A DNA stretch of 64,000 bases. It comes from Gammaproteobacteria bacterium (GTDB lineage: Bacteria > Pseudomonadota > Gammaproteobacteria > Pseudomonadales > Pseudohongiellaceae). The notes below the pieces were generated by a model, which saw only the letters and a list, made by a program, of their open reading frames with translations, was not told where the DNA came from and did not search any database. The stretch is taken from the NCBI GenBank assembly GCA_030654835.1, contig JAURWS010000013.1:1-64000 (forward strand), in the 5' to 3' direction. Positions 48,886-59,471 of this stretch are shown here, piece by piece (the stretch's first letter is position 1; each line of letters starts with the position of its first letter). The translations under genes and the position numbers were made by a program.

Positions 48886-49509
48886 ATGCTCAAGATCTAT
48901 GGAGGCAGCACCTACAACGCCACGAAAGTGTTGTTTACCGCCGAAGAGCTGGAGGTTCCCTGCGAATATGTGCATCTGAATTTTGTAAAGGGCGAGCACA
49001 AGAGCCCGGAACACCTGGCACGTCATCCTTTGGGCAAGGTGCCAGCCATTGAACATAACGGGCACTTCCTGTTCGAGAGTGCCTCGCTCTGTCGCTACCT
49101 TGCCAATATCAGCGACAAGCGACTGTATTCTGCTGATCCTCTGCGGGCGGCGGAGATCGATCAAATGGTGGACATGATCTGCCATCACGTCGGACGCTGG
49201 CTGGGTGTCTACTTTTATCAAGAGGTCGTGCTCAAGAAGTATTACAACAAGCAGCCGGATGACAAGGCGCTGACAGAGGCCAAAGGCTTCCTGGATCAGG
49301 TACTGCCTTACATCGACAAGCTGCTGAGTTCGACTCGATTCTTGTGTGGCGATCAGCTCACACTCGCAGACACGATTGCTCTGCCGTACTTCCACGCTCA
49401 GGAAGTTACCTCGTTGAGTGTCGATGCGTATCCCTCCATTCAGCGCTGGCATGAAGAGATGAAGGCGCGGCCGGCGTTCCTGAGAACTCTGGCGCGCATG
49501 CCCCACTGA
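48886..49509 (+). CDS. Glutathione S-transferase family protein
   Basis: MLKIYGGSTYNATKVLFTAEELEVPCEYVHLNF, GKVPAIEHNGHFLFESASLCRYLA. Confidence 0.9.
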   Translation: MLKIYGGSTYNATKVLFTAEELEVPCEYVHLNFVKGEHKSPEHLARHPLGKVPAIEHNGHFLFESASLCRYLANISDKRLYSADPLRAAEIDQMVDMICHHVGRWLGVYFYQEVVLKKYYNKQPDDKALTEAKGFLDQVLPYIDKLLSSTRFLCGDQLTLADTIALPYFHAQEVTSLSVDAYPSIQRWHEEMKARPAFLRTLARMPH

Positions 49510-49521
49510 GTCGGCGGCATC

Positions 49522-50853
49522 GTGGGCTTTCCTGTTTTGAATGCCACGGGCAGCAACCCGGTATTGGTCGTCGGCGCTGGGCCGGCCGGGTTGATGGCCG
49601 CCGAGCAGCTGACCAAGGCCGGTATTGCGGTGCATGTGTGTGATGCCATGCCGTCCGTGGGAAGAAAATTTCTGCGCGCTGGCATCGGTGGTCTCAATCT
49701 GACCCACGCGGAAGATGCGCAGAGTTTTCACTCCCGTTATTCACACTCGCAGAGTGACGTCGTTGGCGCAGACGGAAAGGGAGTGGAAACGGTATCGTCC
49801 TGGTTACAGGATTTCGATGCTGACGCACTGCGACACTGGGCGCAACAGCTAGGTGTCGAGACTTTTGTAGGCAGCTCCGGCCGGGTATTTCCCGTGGGGC
49901 TGAAGGCGGCGCCGCTGCTAAGAGCCTGGTTGCACAGATTGCGGGAACAGGGCTGTGTGCTGCATACCCGCTGGCGCTGGCTGGGCTTTGCCAAAGCGCC
50001 CTCCGCCGCAGCGCAAGCCAGAGCTTCTTATACCCTTCTCTTCGAGACTCCCGAGGGAGCGCAAAAAGTGTCTGCCCAGGTGGTGATATTCGCCCTCGGT
50101 GGTGGCAGCTGGGCGCGTCTTGGTAGCGACGGACGCTGGCTTCCTGTGCTTGCGCGCGCAGGCGTAGCCTGTGCTCCGCTCAAGCCAGCCAATTGTGGTT
50201 TTGATTATGCCTGGAGTGCGCGCCTGCTGGAGCAGTTTGCGGGCAGCCCGCTGAAACCTGTGGGGCTGACCGTTCAGGATGCGCGTGGTCAGATTGTCTT
50301 TTCCCGCAAAGGCGAGGCCCTTGTCAGTCGGCATGGCATTCAGGGTAGTCTCATCTATGCGGCGTCTCGTTACATTCGCGATCTGATTGATCGTGAAGGA
50401 GAGGCGCGCATCTACTGGGATTTGCTGCCGGACCGCACGCTGGCACAGGCGCAGGCCGCTCTGCGCACGCCTCGTGGCAAGGACTCTCTGAGCAACTGGT
50501 TACGCAAACGGCTGGGGCTGGAAGGTGTGCGGCTGAGCCTCTTTCACGAACTGGCGGGCAAATCAGGCAGTGATGCTGAGCAACTGGCTGCATTGCTCAA
50601 ACAGCTTCCGCAATCATTGCATCAGGCCCGGCCGATCGATGAGGCGATCTCGACCGCAGGCGGGGTATTGCTCAATGCGCTCGATGACCAGTTGATGAGT
50701 GTTGTGAATCCGGGGATATTCTTTGCAGGTGAGATGCTTGACTGGGAAGCGCCCACGGGTGGCTATCTGCTGAACGCCTGCTTCGCTAGTGGGCTTCGCG
50801 CGGGGCAGGGAGCAGTCGCCTGGCTGCAGGCAACGGGAAAGCCACTGGACTGA
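49522..50853 (+). CDS. HI0933-like flavoprotein (TIGR03862 type)
   Basis: VLVVGAGPAGLMAAEQLTKAG, FLRAGIGGLNLTHAED, GGYLLNACFASGLRAG. Confidence 0.9.
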   Translation: MGFPVLNATGSNPVLVVGAGPAGLMAAEQLTKAGIAVHVCDAMPSVGRKFLRAGIGGLNLTHAEDAQSFHSRYSHSQSDVVGADGKGVETVSSWLQDFDADALRHWAQQLGVETFVGSSGRVFPVGLKAAPLLRAWLHRLREQGCVLHTRWRWLGFAKAPSAAAQARASYTLLFETPEGAQKVSAQVVIFALGGGSWARLGSDGRWLPVLARAGVACAPLKPANCGFDYAWSARLLEQFAGSPLKPVGLTVQDARGQIVFSRKGEALVSRHGIQGSLIYAASRYIRDLIDREGEARIYWDLLPDRTLAQAQAALRTPRGKDSLSNWLRKRLGLEGVRLSLFHELAGKSGSDAEQLAALLKQLPQSLHQARPIDEAISTAGGVLLNALDDQLMSVVNPGIFFAGEMLDWEAPTGGYLLNACFASGLRAGQGAVAWLQATGKPLD

Positions 50854-50862
50854 GTTGCGCGG

Positions 50863-52245
50863 TCAAGCCAATACGTGGAAGTAGACGTATTGCGCGCTGA
50901 TGTCCTGGCGAATCTGGAACCCGATCTCGCGCAGATCAATGCAATTGAACAGTGCCTTGTACTCGATCTTCAAAGAGTTGTAGATCACTTCCTGGACAAT
51001 GAGGATGTTGTAGTGCGACAGCCCCGATTCCAGCGCCTTGTCATGAATGAGTTTTTCGATGACCGGGTGTTTGCGGATTTCCTCGTAGCGATAGGCCTGA
51101 ATCAGCGCCTCACCGAAGAGATCATAAGACTTGATGCCACTGCTCTGGAACGTCCCCTGCACTGAATTGAATGCCAGCCCCATGACTCCCTTGATAGGGG
51201 TGCCATAACCGAAGCGTCGGACCTCCTCGTTGAACTCTCTGAACATCATAAGTGCCGTGGCGATCGCGTGGTCCGCCAACAGATTGGGGTCGTCCGCCAG
51301 AAACGGATAGCCAATGGAGCTGATGAATCCGTCGCCGGTTTCCTTGAGTCTGAATGCCCTCGACTTCAACGGGTTGTGCTGATATCCCAGCATGCAGATC
51401 TGAAAAAAATTGCGGAACACGTCGAGGAAAAATGACTTGGTGCGCTCGTGCTTGATCTCGCTGGAGCGCTGCACGTCAAACACATTGATGATGGCGCGCC
51501 CCTTCTCGACAGGCATGGTGTCTTCAAGCTCGTCGCCTGCCTTGATCATTTCCAGCTGGTGCGGATACACGAGCTTCGAGAGCTGGTTGTAGAGATGCTG
51601 TCGCGTATCGGCATCAATGGAGCGGTAGTAGAAGCGAATCTGCACGCGTGCGAAAAACATCCAGCTGAAGATCGTGCCGGCCAGAAATCCCTGAATGACC
51701 TGCACGGCATTGGTCGCCAGATATGGCGGGCTGATCAAAAAGATGAGCATCACCATGATGAGAGTAAACAAGATATTGCGCAGAAATGTCGTTCTGTATG
51801 ACGTGTGGTAGGAGAACGCCGTTGTCATCAACAATGTGAAGTTGATCTGACCGGACGGTGCAAGAAAGATCGCTGACTGTTGATCGATCACCATTCCCGG
51901 TTCAAATACAAAGCGCAGTGTCAGGCAGAAGCCCAACAAGACCGTCAAGCTGGCGAGGTCGAGCACCACCCTTGAATATTTCTCGATGCGAGAATTCAGC
52001 AATGATGCAATCGGAAACAGGAAGATCAGCAGAATTGGAACTGCATAGGCGAACAGCGCCTGAAATGCCAGGGGATTGTCGTTGCCGGAACGTGTCATGT
52101 AGGTCATGACAGAGGAGACGGCCAGAAGGATGGCCGCAGATTTTCCGGGCCAACTTGTCAGCGCCTGGGACGCATCGTCCCGTAATTCATCCCTGAACTC
52201 CTTGATGTGCTCTCTGCAATAGGCCGAATACTTATCTGAGTTCAT
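50863..52245 (-). CDS. Membrane protein with divergent class III nucleotide cyclase-like domain
   Basis: Several TM segments then RAIINVFDVQRSSEIKHE and FRLKETGDGFISSIGYPF, matching the two metal-Asp regions of class III cyclases. Confidence 0.6.
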   Translation of the reverse strand: MNSDKYSAYCREHIKEFRDELRDDASQALTSWPGKSAAILLAVSSVMTYMTRSGNDNPLAFQALFAYAVPILLIFLFPIASLLNSRIEKYSRVVLDLASLTVLLGFCLTLRFVFEPGMVIDQQSAIFLAPSGQINFTLLMTTAFSYHTSYRTTFLRNILFTLIMVMLIFLISPPYLATNAVQVIQGFLAGTIFSWMFFARVQIRFYYRSIDADTRQHLYNQLSKLVYPHQLEMIKAGDELEDTMPVEKGRAIINVFDVQRSSEIKHERTKSFFLDVFRNFFQICMLGYQHNPLKSRAFRLKETGDGFISSIGYPFLADDPNLLADHAIATALMMFREFNEEVRRFGYGTPIKGVMGLAFNSVQGTFQSSGIKSYDLFGEALIQAYRYEEIRKHPVIEKLIHDKALESGLSHYNILIVQEVIYNSLKIEYKALFNCIDLREIGFQIRQDISAQYVYFHVLA

Positions 52246-52788
52246 TTATGTTTTTATAATCATGCAGAACGATGATCCATGTTGAATGGACTCTGACCCG
52301 TCAACTTCCGGTGAAGATAATTATCCGGAGGACTCTTGAGAGTCGCGTGATTATACAGTAATAGCCCGCCTCGGCAATTCGCTTATATATCAATATGTTG
52401 AATTTAATGAACCAGGTCACATCTTGGGTATTCGTCATTTTGGTGGGCTGCATTGGAATGGCGGCCGTTCGGCTCGCGCATAAAAGTAAGTGACCCAATC
52501 AATTCTGTAATGCCCTCTCCCTGCCTCAACTCTTGATGCGGGAACAACGAGTCTATACCGATGCTTTGAGCTCGTTTAACCCGTGTCTGTCTCATGACGC
52601 TGACCACATGGAGCGTTGGTGTTTTATTCACCATTCTTGTGGATTACACTGCCACTGCCTTGATGGGCACTTTTCCGTACTGCCAGAGCGGAGTGAGGTC
52701 TCACCAAGACGAGCGCGTACTCACCTGTACTCACCTGAGTATGGAAAATATATTCAAAATGTAGGAATGTTCCTACCCGGGATAAAAA

Positions 52789-53415
52789 ATGGATGCTATC
52801 AAGTTTAGAACGCTGACCACTGAAGTCGAAATCGAAAAATACATCGCCAAATTCGAAGGTTTTGTTGGGGTCAGGCTGCCTTACGACTACACAATCCGCA
52901 GCAGAATTGTTGGGGCCTTCAAGGGAGAGGAAATGGTTGCCGGCTACATGCTGGTCACCAAACCTGAATTCAGAAGTCTGATGTTTGTTCCTGACAGTGT
53001 TAAAGAGACTCACGAATTCTTCAAGAACGATCAATATGAAATGATGGAAGTCAACGGAGTCTGGATTAGCGTGTCGCTGAAATCCGCAACCGACTATTTC
53101 CGTATCTGGATCCATATGATGTGGGATGTGTTTTTTACAAAGAAAAAATATGTTCTGCTGATGGCCAATCTGCGCAATGGCAACGTCAAGAATATTCACA
53201 GCCTCACCAATCCGGAATTGCTGTATGAAGGCCCACCCATGTTGATGGCCGGCAGCAACAGCCATTCAACAATTCGTGTCGCCTTCACTACGCGCTGGCA
53301 GATGGTGGCAAACATTCCACGTTACTGGATGGAATACAAGAACAGAGAGAAGCGCTCAACCAAGCGTCTGAAGCAGCGCGCCTACAGCAGAGAGTTGCGT
53401 CAGGCCGAGTCGTAG
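52789..53415 (+). CDS. Hypothetical protein, possibly GNAT-like
   Basis: 208-aa ORF; MVAGYMLVTKPEFRSLMFVPDSV pattern faintly acyltransferase-like; not firmly assigned. Confidence 0.45.
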   Translation: MDAIKFRTLTTEVEIEKYIAKFEGFVGVRLPYDYTIRSRIVGAFKGEEMVAGYMLVTKPEFRSLMFVPDSVKETHEFFKNDQYEMMEVNGVWISVSLKSATDYFRIWIHMMWDVFFTKKKYVLLMANLRNGNVKNIHSLTNPELLYEGPPMLMAGSNSHSTIRVAFTTRWQMVANIPRYWMEYKNREKRSTKRLKQRAYSRELRQAES

Positions 53416-53665
53416 GATTATTGACTGCGAATAGAATATAAGAGCACGCGCTGATGCTGCCCGGTTGATATCAGGGAGCGTTTGATCGGGTGGCATTTTA
53501 TGCCGCGTGGGATTTCTTTGTCCGCAGTTTATTCGTGTGCAGTTTCTCTGTCTGCAGTTATTCCTCTGCACTTGCGAGGGTTCCTGCATTGGGTCAAACT
53601 GCTGCGTATCGGTGGTTAACAATGGTTAACGAATAAGCAGTGAGTCTGGATACGATGCGTCTGTA

Positions 53666-53953
53666 ATGGTTATCGGCGCGAGGAGAGAATACTTGAGTGA
53701 AAATAATGTAAAAAATTTGCTGCTGCAGTTGCAGCAAGCGCTTGCGGAAGGTGGAGCGGTGGATGACGAAACTTTGGCGATGGCTAAAAAGCTGGACAAG
53801 GAGATCAACGCCTTCATTGCCTCGGCAGAAGACGTCAACAGCCCCGAGCTGGACGATGCGATTGCCCTGGAGGCAAGATTTGCGGTAAATCACCCGGTGG
53901 CGGAGCGCCTGATCCGGGAGCTGATAGACAGTCTTGGGCGCATCGGCATCTGA
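53666..53953 (+). CDS. DUF4404-family protein
   Basis: Short helical ORF ending FAVNHPVAERLIRELIDSLGRIGI. Confidence 0.75.
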   Translation: MVIGARREYLSENNVKNLLLQLQQALAEGGAVDDETLAMAKKLDKEINAFIASAEDVNSPELDDAIALEARFAVNHPVAERLIRELIDSLGRIGI

Positions 53954-53978
53954 TCAACGGTTACGCATACGCAGTTAC

Positions 53979-56405
53979 TTACTGGTTCGCGTGGAAGGTT
54001 AGTGATTCATGTTCGTCGACCTGAATGGCCAGGTTGCGTGCGCGTTCAGCCTCGATATAGGCCTCGGCGTCTGCCGGACTGCAGATTTTTCGGTTGACCG
54101 CTTCTGCCGCCAGCGTTTCAAGTGATATGTCACCCTGCAGCTGTCCCTGTTTGATGGCGGCTCGTATTGAATCTCGTACTGCTTTCGTGGCGACAATCCT
54201 GCTGAATGCATTTTCGATAATGTAAGCCGAATCGGCATTACTGTTGCCGATATATGCGTAACGGGTCAGGCGGTCCCGCAGTTCGGTGTCTGCCCACATC
54301 GTCTGTACGATTTCATGGTCCAGTCGGTCTGCCGGTTGACGGTAGGCGTCTCCCCAGGGAAATACCACGCGCTTGAGCAGAATCGCGATGGCACGATTGG
54401 GCAAGTTGTCAAAGAAGTCATTGAATGCACGCTGGCATTCATGCAGAGCGAATTCCACATTCCAGCGCACGTAGGGCAGGTCTGCCGTGGCGCGGCCATT
54501 GCCCTCGTAATAGCGAAGTACCGCTGATGCCAGGTAGAGCTGACTGAGGACATCGCCGAGCCGTGCCGAGAGTCTTTCCTTGCGTTTCAACTCGCCGCCG
54601 AACATGAGCATCGAAATATCGGAAACCAGTGCCAGCGCGGAACTCATGCGCGTGAGTTGCTGATAGAAGCCCTTGCTTGCATCCTGCGTCGGGCTGGCAG
54701 CGATTCTGCCGGCACTCAGCCCCAGTGTCAGTGTACGTACGAAGTTGCTGATGCCGTAACCGATGTGGCGAAAGATCAGGCTGTCGAATTCGCGCAGCCC
54801 TGCACTCTCGTCCGGATCTTTCGCCGCCTGCATTTCGCGCGCGATGAAAGGGTGGCAGCGCACTGCCCCCTGACCAAAGATCATCAGATTGCGGGTGAGA
54901 ATGTTGGCGCCCTCTACCGTGATGCCAATCGGCATGCTCATGTAGGCATGGGCGAGATAATTCGATGGACCAAGGATCAAGCCTCTGCCTGCGTGGATAT
55001 CCATGGCGTCTTCAATCACGGAGCGCGATTTTTCGGTCATGTGATATTTGGCTATCGCCGATACCACAGCTGGTTTGATATGCGCATCTACCGCTCCGGC
55101 GGTGATGATTCGGGCGGCCTCAAGCTGATAGGTGTGTCCCGCGATTCTGGCCAGCGCCTCTTCGACACCCTCGAAATTACCAATAGCCAGATTGAACTGC
55201 GTGCGGATTCTGGCGTAGGCACCACTCATCCGATAGCAGAGCTTGCCTGTGGCCGTGGCCAGGGCAGGGAGAGAGATCGCCCGTCCTTCCGACAGACATT
55301 CGACCAGCATGCGCCAGCCTTGCCCCGCGCGCTCAACGCCGCCGATGATCCATTCCAGCGGGATGAAGACATTCTCGCCACGGGTGGGACCATTCATGAA
55401 CGTCATGCCCATGGGGAAGTGTCGATGTCCGATCTCTACGCCGGGGTGTGACGTGGGGATGAGGGCTACCGTGATGCCACGATCGACGACATCACTGAGC
55501 AGGTGCTCAGGATCCTGCATTTTGAACGCAAGGCCCAACACAGTCGCCACTGGCGCCAGTGTGATGTAGCGTTTGTTCCAGGTCAGCGAGAGGCCAACAC
55601 ACTGCCTGCCTTGATATTCGCCCATGCAGACGATGCCGGTATCGGTCATCGCGCCGGCATCACTGCCAGCTTCCGGGCCGGTCAACGCGAAACAGGGAAT
55701 TTCCTCGCCACAGGCGAGTCGCGGCAGATAGTGCTGGCGCTGCTCCTCTGTGCCATATTTCATCAGCAGCTCGGCGGGCCCGAGCGAATTGGGAACCATG
55801 GCGGTCACGGCGGCGCTGCAACTGCGCGTGGCAATCTTGGTGACGACGGTGGAATGAGCCAGTGCAGAGAACCCCAGGCCTCCGTATTCCTCCGGGATGA
55901 TCATGCCGAAGAATTTCTCTTTCTTCAGGTATTCCCAGGCAGCGGTCGGCAGATCCTTGTCCTTGTGCACGATGTCCCAGTCACTGATCATCGCGCAAAA
56001 CTCTTCGGTCTGTTTCGCGAGGAATTCTTCTTCCTCCTTGCTGAGCGTTGGATACGGAATATCCAACCACTTCTTCCAGTCCGGTGCTCCTCTGAACAGA
56101 TCTGCTTCCCACCAGGTGTCGCCGGCTTCGAGTGCCTCCTGCTCCGTTGCGCTCATGGGGGGCAGGACGCGCTTGAAGAACTGGTAAACCGGGCGCGTCA
56201 GCTTGTCGCGGCGCAGATTGTCCTCGAAGTAGAAGAGCGCAACGACCAGCAATACGAGCCAGGGCAGCCACGCGAAGCCTCCATACCAGGTCAGCGCGAG
56301 CAACGTGATAGCGACTCCGGCGAGAATGTTTCCCATGTGCGCGCGACGATAGGCGAGCACCCAGATCACCGCGAGAACAATCAGTGACTGCATGAAAGTC
56401 GACAT
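53979..56405 (-). CDS. fadE: Long-chain acyl-CoA dehydrogenase FadE
   Basis: N-terminal TM segments, GMIIPEEYGGLGFSALAHSTVVTKIATRS, ALTGPEAGSDAGAMTDTG. Confidence 0.95.
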   Translation of the reverse strand: MSTFMQSLIVLAVIWVLAYRRAHMGNILAGVAITLLALTWYGGFAWLPWLVLLVVALFYFEDNLRRDKLTRPVYQFFKRVLPPMSATEQEALEAGDTWWEADLFRGAPDWKKWLDIPYPTLSKEEEEFLAKQTEEFCAMISDWDIVHKDKDLPTAAWEYLKKEKFFGMIIPEEYGGLGFSALAHSTVVTKIATRSCSAAVTAMVPNSLGPAELLMKYGTEEQRQHYLPRLACGEEIPCFALTGPEAGSDAGAMTDTGIVCMGEYQGRQCVGLSLTWNKRYITLAPVATVLGLAFKMQDPEHLLSDVVDRGITVALIPTSHPGVEIGHRHFPMGMTFMNGPTRGENVFIPLEWIIGGVERAGQGWRMLVECLSEGRAISLPALATATGKLCYRMSGAYARIRTQFNLAIGNFEGVEEALARIAGHTYQLEAARIITAGAVDAHIKPAVVSAIAKYHMTEKSRSVIEDAMDIHAGRGLILGPSNYLAHAYMSMPIGITVEGANILTRNLMIFGQGAVRCHPFIAREMQAAKDPDESAGLREFDSLIFRHIGYGISNFVRTLTLGLSAGRIAASPTQDASKGFYQQLTRMSSALALVSDISMLMFGGELKRKERLSARLGDVLSQLYLASAVLRYYEGNGRATADLPYVRWNVEFALHECQRAFNDFFDNLPNRAIAILLKRVVFPWGDAYRQPADRLDHEIVQTMWADTELRDRLTRYAYIGNSNADSAYIIENAFSRIVATKAVRDSIRAAIKQGQLQGDISLETLAAEAVNRKICSPADAEAYIEAERARNLAIQVDEHESLTFHANQ

Positions 56406-56418
56406 ACTGAGTACTCCG

Positions 56419-57501
56419 TTAGAATCGACGTGGGGATTGTGTGGTACTGGCTTTGATGTTGCGGAGATCGTTACCGAAGAAATTGATGCCACAGAGTCCG
56501 AGTAATACGTTGCTGAGCTCTATCCATGGATCACTCTTGTGCAGACCCTTCACCGCGAGATCAACCAGGCGCGCCTGCTGCAGGAGATTCTCCAATGTCG
56601 TTACACTGAGCCGTTGGACGGCGGCACTGACCGGGCCTTCGTGGTTCTTCCTGACACCTTCATTCTGCAGCGCACTGCCTGTGCTCTGACCCGCCGCCAT
56701 GCGTGTCGAGATGGCTATCAGGGTGCGCAGTTCACGCGTCAGCATGCCGAGGAGCGCCAGTACTTCATTGCCCTCGGAGCGCAGCCCATTCAGTATTTTC
56801 AGGCAGTGGCGGGCATTGCCCAGCAACGCCGCGTCCATGAGATTGAAGGTGTTGTAACGCGAATTGTCGGCGACCAGATTCATGATCTGCTTTCTGTCTA
56901 TTTGCACCTTGTTTTCGGGGCTCGCGCCGGTGAGGACGCGCAACTTTTCGATCTCCTGACTCGCGGCGAGCAGGTTGCCCTCCAGGCGGTCACTCAGTAT
57001 CGCTATCGCCTCCGGATCGGCGTGCAAGCCGTATGCTGCCATGCGTGTACTGATCCAGCGTGGCAGCGCTTTGCCATCTACCGGCCAGACCTGTACGAAA
57101 GCGCCGACTGTCTCCACAGCCTTGAACCACTTGGTATTGAGAGCGCTGGTCTCCAGGCGCGGGCTGACGATGATGAGGACATTGTAGGGATTGGGATCGG
57201 CGAGATATTGCTGCAGGGCCTGGCGCCCCTCTTCCTCCAGTTTGGCCGAATAGAGTCGCAGTTCGATGATTTTCTTGTCGGAGAACAAGGACAGGCTGTT
57301 GCCTGATTGCAACATGGTCTGCCAGTTGAAGCTGCGATCAACAAAGAACAATTCCCATTCACTGAACCCTTGCTGGCGGCAGCGGGCGCGCAGTTTGTCC
57401 AGAGTTTCCTGGACTACCAGAGTCTCGTCACCCGCGATCCAGTACATCGGCAACAGTTGCCTTTGCAGCTGCGGGGCGAGCTGGTCGGAGTTGATGCGCA
57501 T
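56419..57501 (-). CDS. holA: DNA polymerase III delta subunit
   Basis: MRINSDQLAPQLQRQLLPMYWIAGDETLVVQE; adjacent to lptE. Confidence 0.94.
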   Translation of the reverse strand: MRINSDQLAPQLQRQLLPMYWIAGDETLVVQETLDKLRARCRQQGFSEWELFFVDRSFNWQTMLQSGNSLSLFSDKKIIELRLYSAKLEEEGRQALQQYLADPNPYNVLIIVSPRLETSALNTKWFKAVETVGAFVQVWPVDGKALPRWISTRMAAYGLHADPEAIAILSDRLEGNLLAASQEIEKLRVLTGASPENKVQIDRKQIMNLVADNSRYNTFNLMDAALLGNARHCLKILNGLRSEGNEVLALLGMLTRELRTLIAISTRMAAGQSTGSALQNEGVRKNHEGPVSAAVQRLSVTTLENLLQQARLVDLAVKGLHKSDPWIELSNVLLGLCGINFFGNDLRNIKASTTQSPRRF

Positions 57502-57996
57502 TCAGTTGTTGCCTATTGCCCGCAGTCTGCTGAGCAGCTGCTGAGCGAGGTCCTGGCGCATCTCGACACGCAGCAAATCCATTTCTTCCGTGCTGCCCGC
57601 GATGTTGGCGATGTCTTCAAAGTAGCTGCGTTGCGCCGACAGTACCTGTGGCCCGAACAGGGCAACGCCATCGTGCTCCAGGCTGACTTCGACCGCCAGT
57701 CGCAGGTCGTATTGGGCCGCTCTCGCTCGCCCATTGACGGAGGCGGTGCGCGTGTCGGACTGCTCTGCACCTACGCGCAATGTATAGGGCGATTGTCCAT
57801 TGATGGTGCTGATTTGATTGGCCGATAGTGCTGTGCGCAGTTGCTGCAGAAAGGCGCTGTTGGCCTGTGCCGCCTGCAACTGCACGCTGGTGAAGGGCAG
57901 GGCGCCGTGCTCTGTGCCACGCAGCGCGAAGCCGCAGGCCGTCAGCATGCATAGCAGGCCAAGAAGGAGTGTGAGGCGTGTAATCGTGTGTCGCAT
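57502..57996 (-). CDS. lptE: LPS assembly lipoprotein LptE
   Basis: Lipobox LLCMLTACGFALRG; position next to holA. Confidence 0.9.
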   Translation of the reverse strand: MRHTITRLTLLLGLLCMLTACGFALRGTEHGALPFTSVQLQAAQANSAFLQQLRTALSANQISTINGQSPYTLRVGAEQSDTRTASVNGRARAAQYDLRLAVEVSLEHDGVALFGPQVLSAQRSYFEDIANIAGSTEEMDLLRVEMRQDLAQQLLSRLRAIGNN

Positions 57997-58047
57997 GTTA
58001 GTTGCTCGTTTGACTGGAGTGAGTCCGTAGAGGACATTCGCGGCGCT

Positions 58048-58926
58048 TCAGGTTGGCCTTTCCGGAGTCGCCGCACCCGCACGCGGACGGGTGGTCGTCA
58101 CCTTCAGCAGGCGAATCTGGCGGCTGTCTGCGTTCAACACGGTAAAGTGGAAGTCCCCTACGTCGATGCTTTCGTCGTGCTCCGGAATGTGATTCAGGTG
58201 CTGCAGCACCAGCCCACCGATGGTATCAACTTCCTGATCGCTGAATTCACTGCTGAAATACTCGTTGAACTCCGCAATCGGCGTCAGTGCCTGCACAATG
58301 TAATTGCGCGTGTCGATCTTCTTGATGAAGCTTTCGTCATTGACGTCGTATTCATCCTCGATCTCGCCAACGATCTGCTCCAGCACATCTTCTATGGTGA
58401 CGATGCCACAGGAGCTACCATATTCGTCGATGACCACTGCCATATGGTGGCGGGTCTCTCGGAATTCCTTGAGCAGGACGTTCAGGCGTTTGCTCTCCGG
58501 CACAAAAGTGGCCGACCGCATGATGCTGCGTACATCGAAACTGGTGCGATCACCGCTGCAGATATATTGCAGCAAGTCCTTTGCCAGCAAGATGCCAATC
58601 ACGGAATCGGAATTTTCAGCGATGACGGGAAAGCGCGAATGGGAGGCCGTTACGGTAATGTCGAGTACATTCTCGAATGAGTCCGTGGCGTCGACGGTGA
58701 TGACCTGTGCGCGGGGAATCATGATTTCCCGGACCTGCATGTTGGAGACCTGCAGTGCACCTTCGATGATGGCCAGTGCATCGGCATCCAGCACATGATC
58801 CTGCTCCGCATTGCGCAGCAGTTCCAGCAGGCTCTTGGTATCGGTAGGTTCGTCCGAGAAAACCTGCGCTATCCGTTCGATCCAGGACCGGGGTCTTGGA
58901 TCGATACTCGATTGGTCATCTGCCAT
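58048..58926 (-). CDS. corC: CorC/YbeX CBS-domain protein
   Basis: VREIMIPRAQVITVDATDSFENVLDI; FTVLNADSRQIRLLKV. Confidence 0.94.
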   Translation of the reverse strand: MADDQSSIDPRPRSWIERIAQVFSDEPTDTKSLLELLRNAEQDHVLDADALAIIEGALQVSNMQVREIMIPRAQVITVDATDSFENVLDITVTASHSRFPVIAENSDSVIGILLAKDLLQYICSGDRTSFDVRSIMRSATFVPESKRLNVLLKEFRETRHHMAVVIDEYGSSCGIVTIEDVLEQIVGEIEDEYDVNDESFIKKIDTRNYIVQALTPIAEFNEYFSSEFSDQEVDTIGGLVLQHLNHIPEHDESIDVGDFHFTVLNADSRQIRLLKVTTTRPRAGAATPERPT

Positions 58927-58973
58927 TTGCTGATCTTTTTTCCTCGTTCGGTGTTGGAAATTGATTGGTGATA

Positions 58974-59471
58974 TCAGTGTTCATCGTTGCGATAGGGATC
59001 GTCGATCCCCAATGTGGCGAGTATGCGTCGCTCCAGTGTTTCCATTTCCTCTGCCTCCACATCATCCTCATGGTCGTAGCCATGCAGATGCAACATGCCG
59101 TGCACGACCATGTGCGCCCAGTGTGCGGCAGCGGGCTTGCCCTGTTCAATGGCCTCACGTGCGACTACCTCTGCGCAAATGGCGAGATCACCCAGCGGAG
59201 TTTCTTCCAGCTCTGCCACGATGGCATCCGGAATGCCGCTGAGAAAGGACAGCACATTGGTCGCGTAGTCCTTACCACGGTAATCGTGGTTGAGTTCTGC
59301 GGATTCCTTGGCGTCGATGATGCGGATACCAATATTCACGGATTTGATCGCGGTGGCCACATGTTGCTGCGCGCACTCGATCCAGCGCAGGAAATCTTCC
59401 TCGGCAGGGACGGCCATCGCTGCACCGGCACTCCCTTCAAGAGCATTTTCGAAATCAAGCGTCGCGATCAT
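58974..59471 (-). CDS. ybeY: Endoribonuclease YbeY
   Basis: [25 protein letters not shown]; start placed at [11 protein letters not shown]. Confidence 0.94.
   Translation of the reverse strand: MIATLDFENALEGSAGAAMAVPAEEDFLRWIECAQQHVATAIKSVNIGIRIIDAKESAELNHDYRGKDYATNVLSFLSGIPDAIVAELEETPLGDLAICAEVVAREAIEQGKPAAAHWAHMVVHGMLHLHGYDHEDDVEAEEMETLERRILATLGIDDPYRNDEH

Noticed and set aside
52715-52740. Short direct repeat TACTCACCTG x2 before the 208-aa ORF
   Set aside because: Only two 10-bp copies; too weak to support a regulatory claim.
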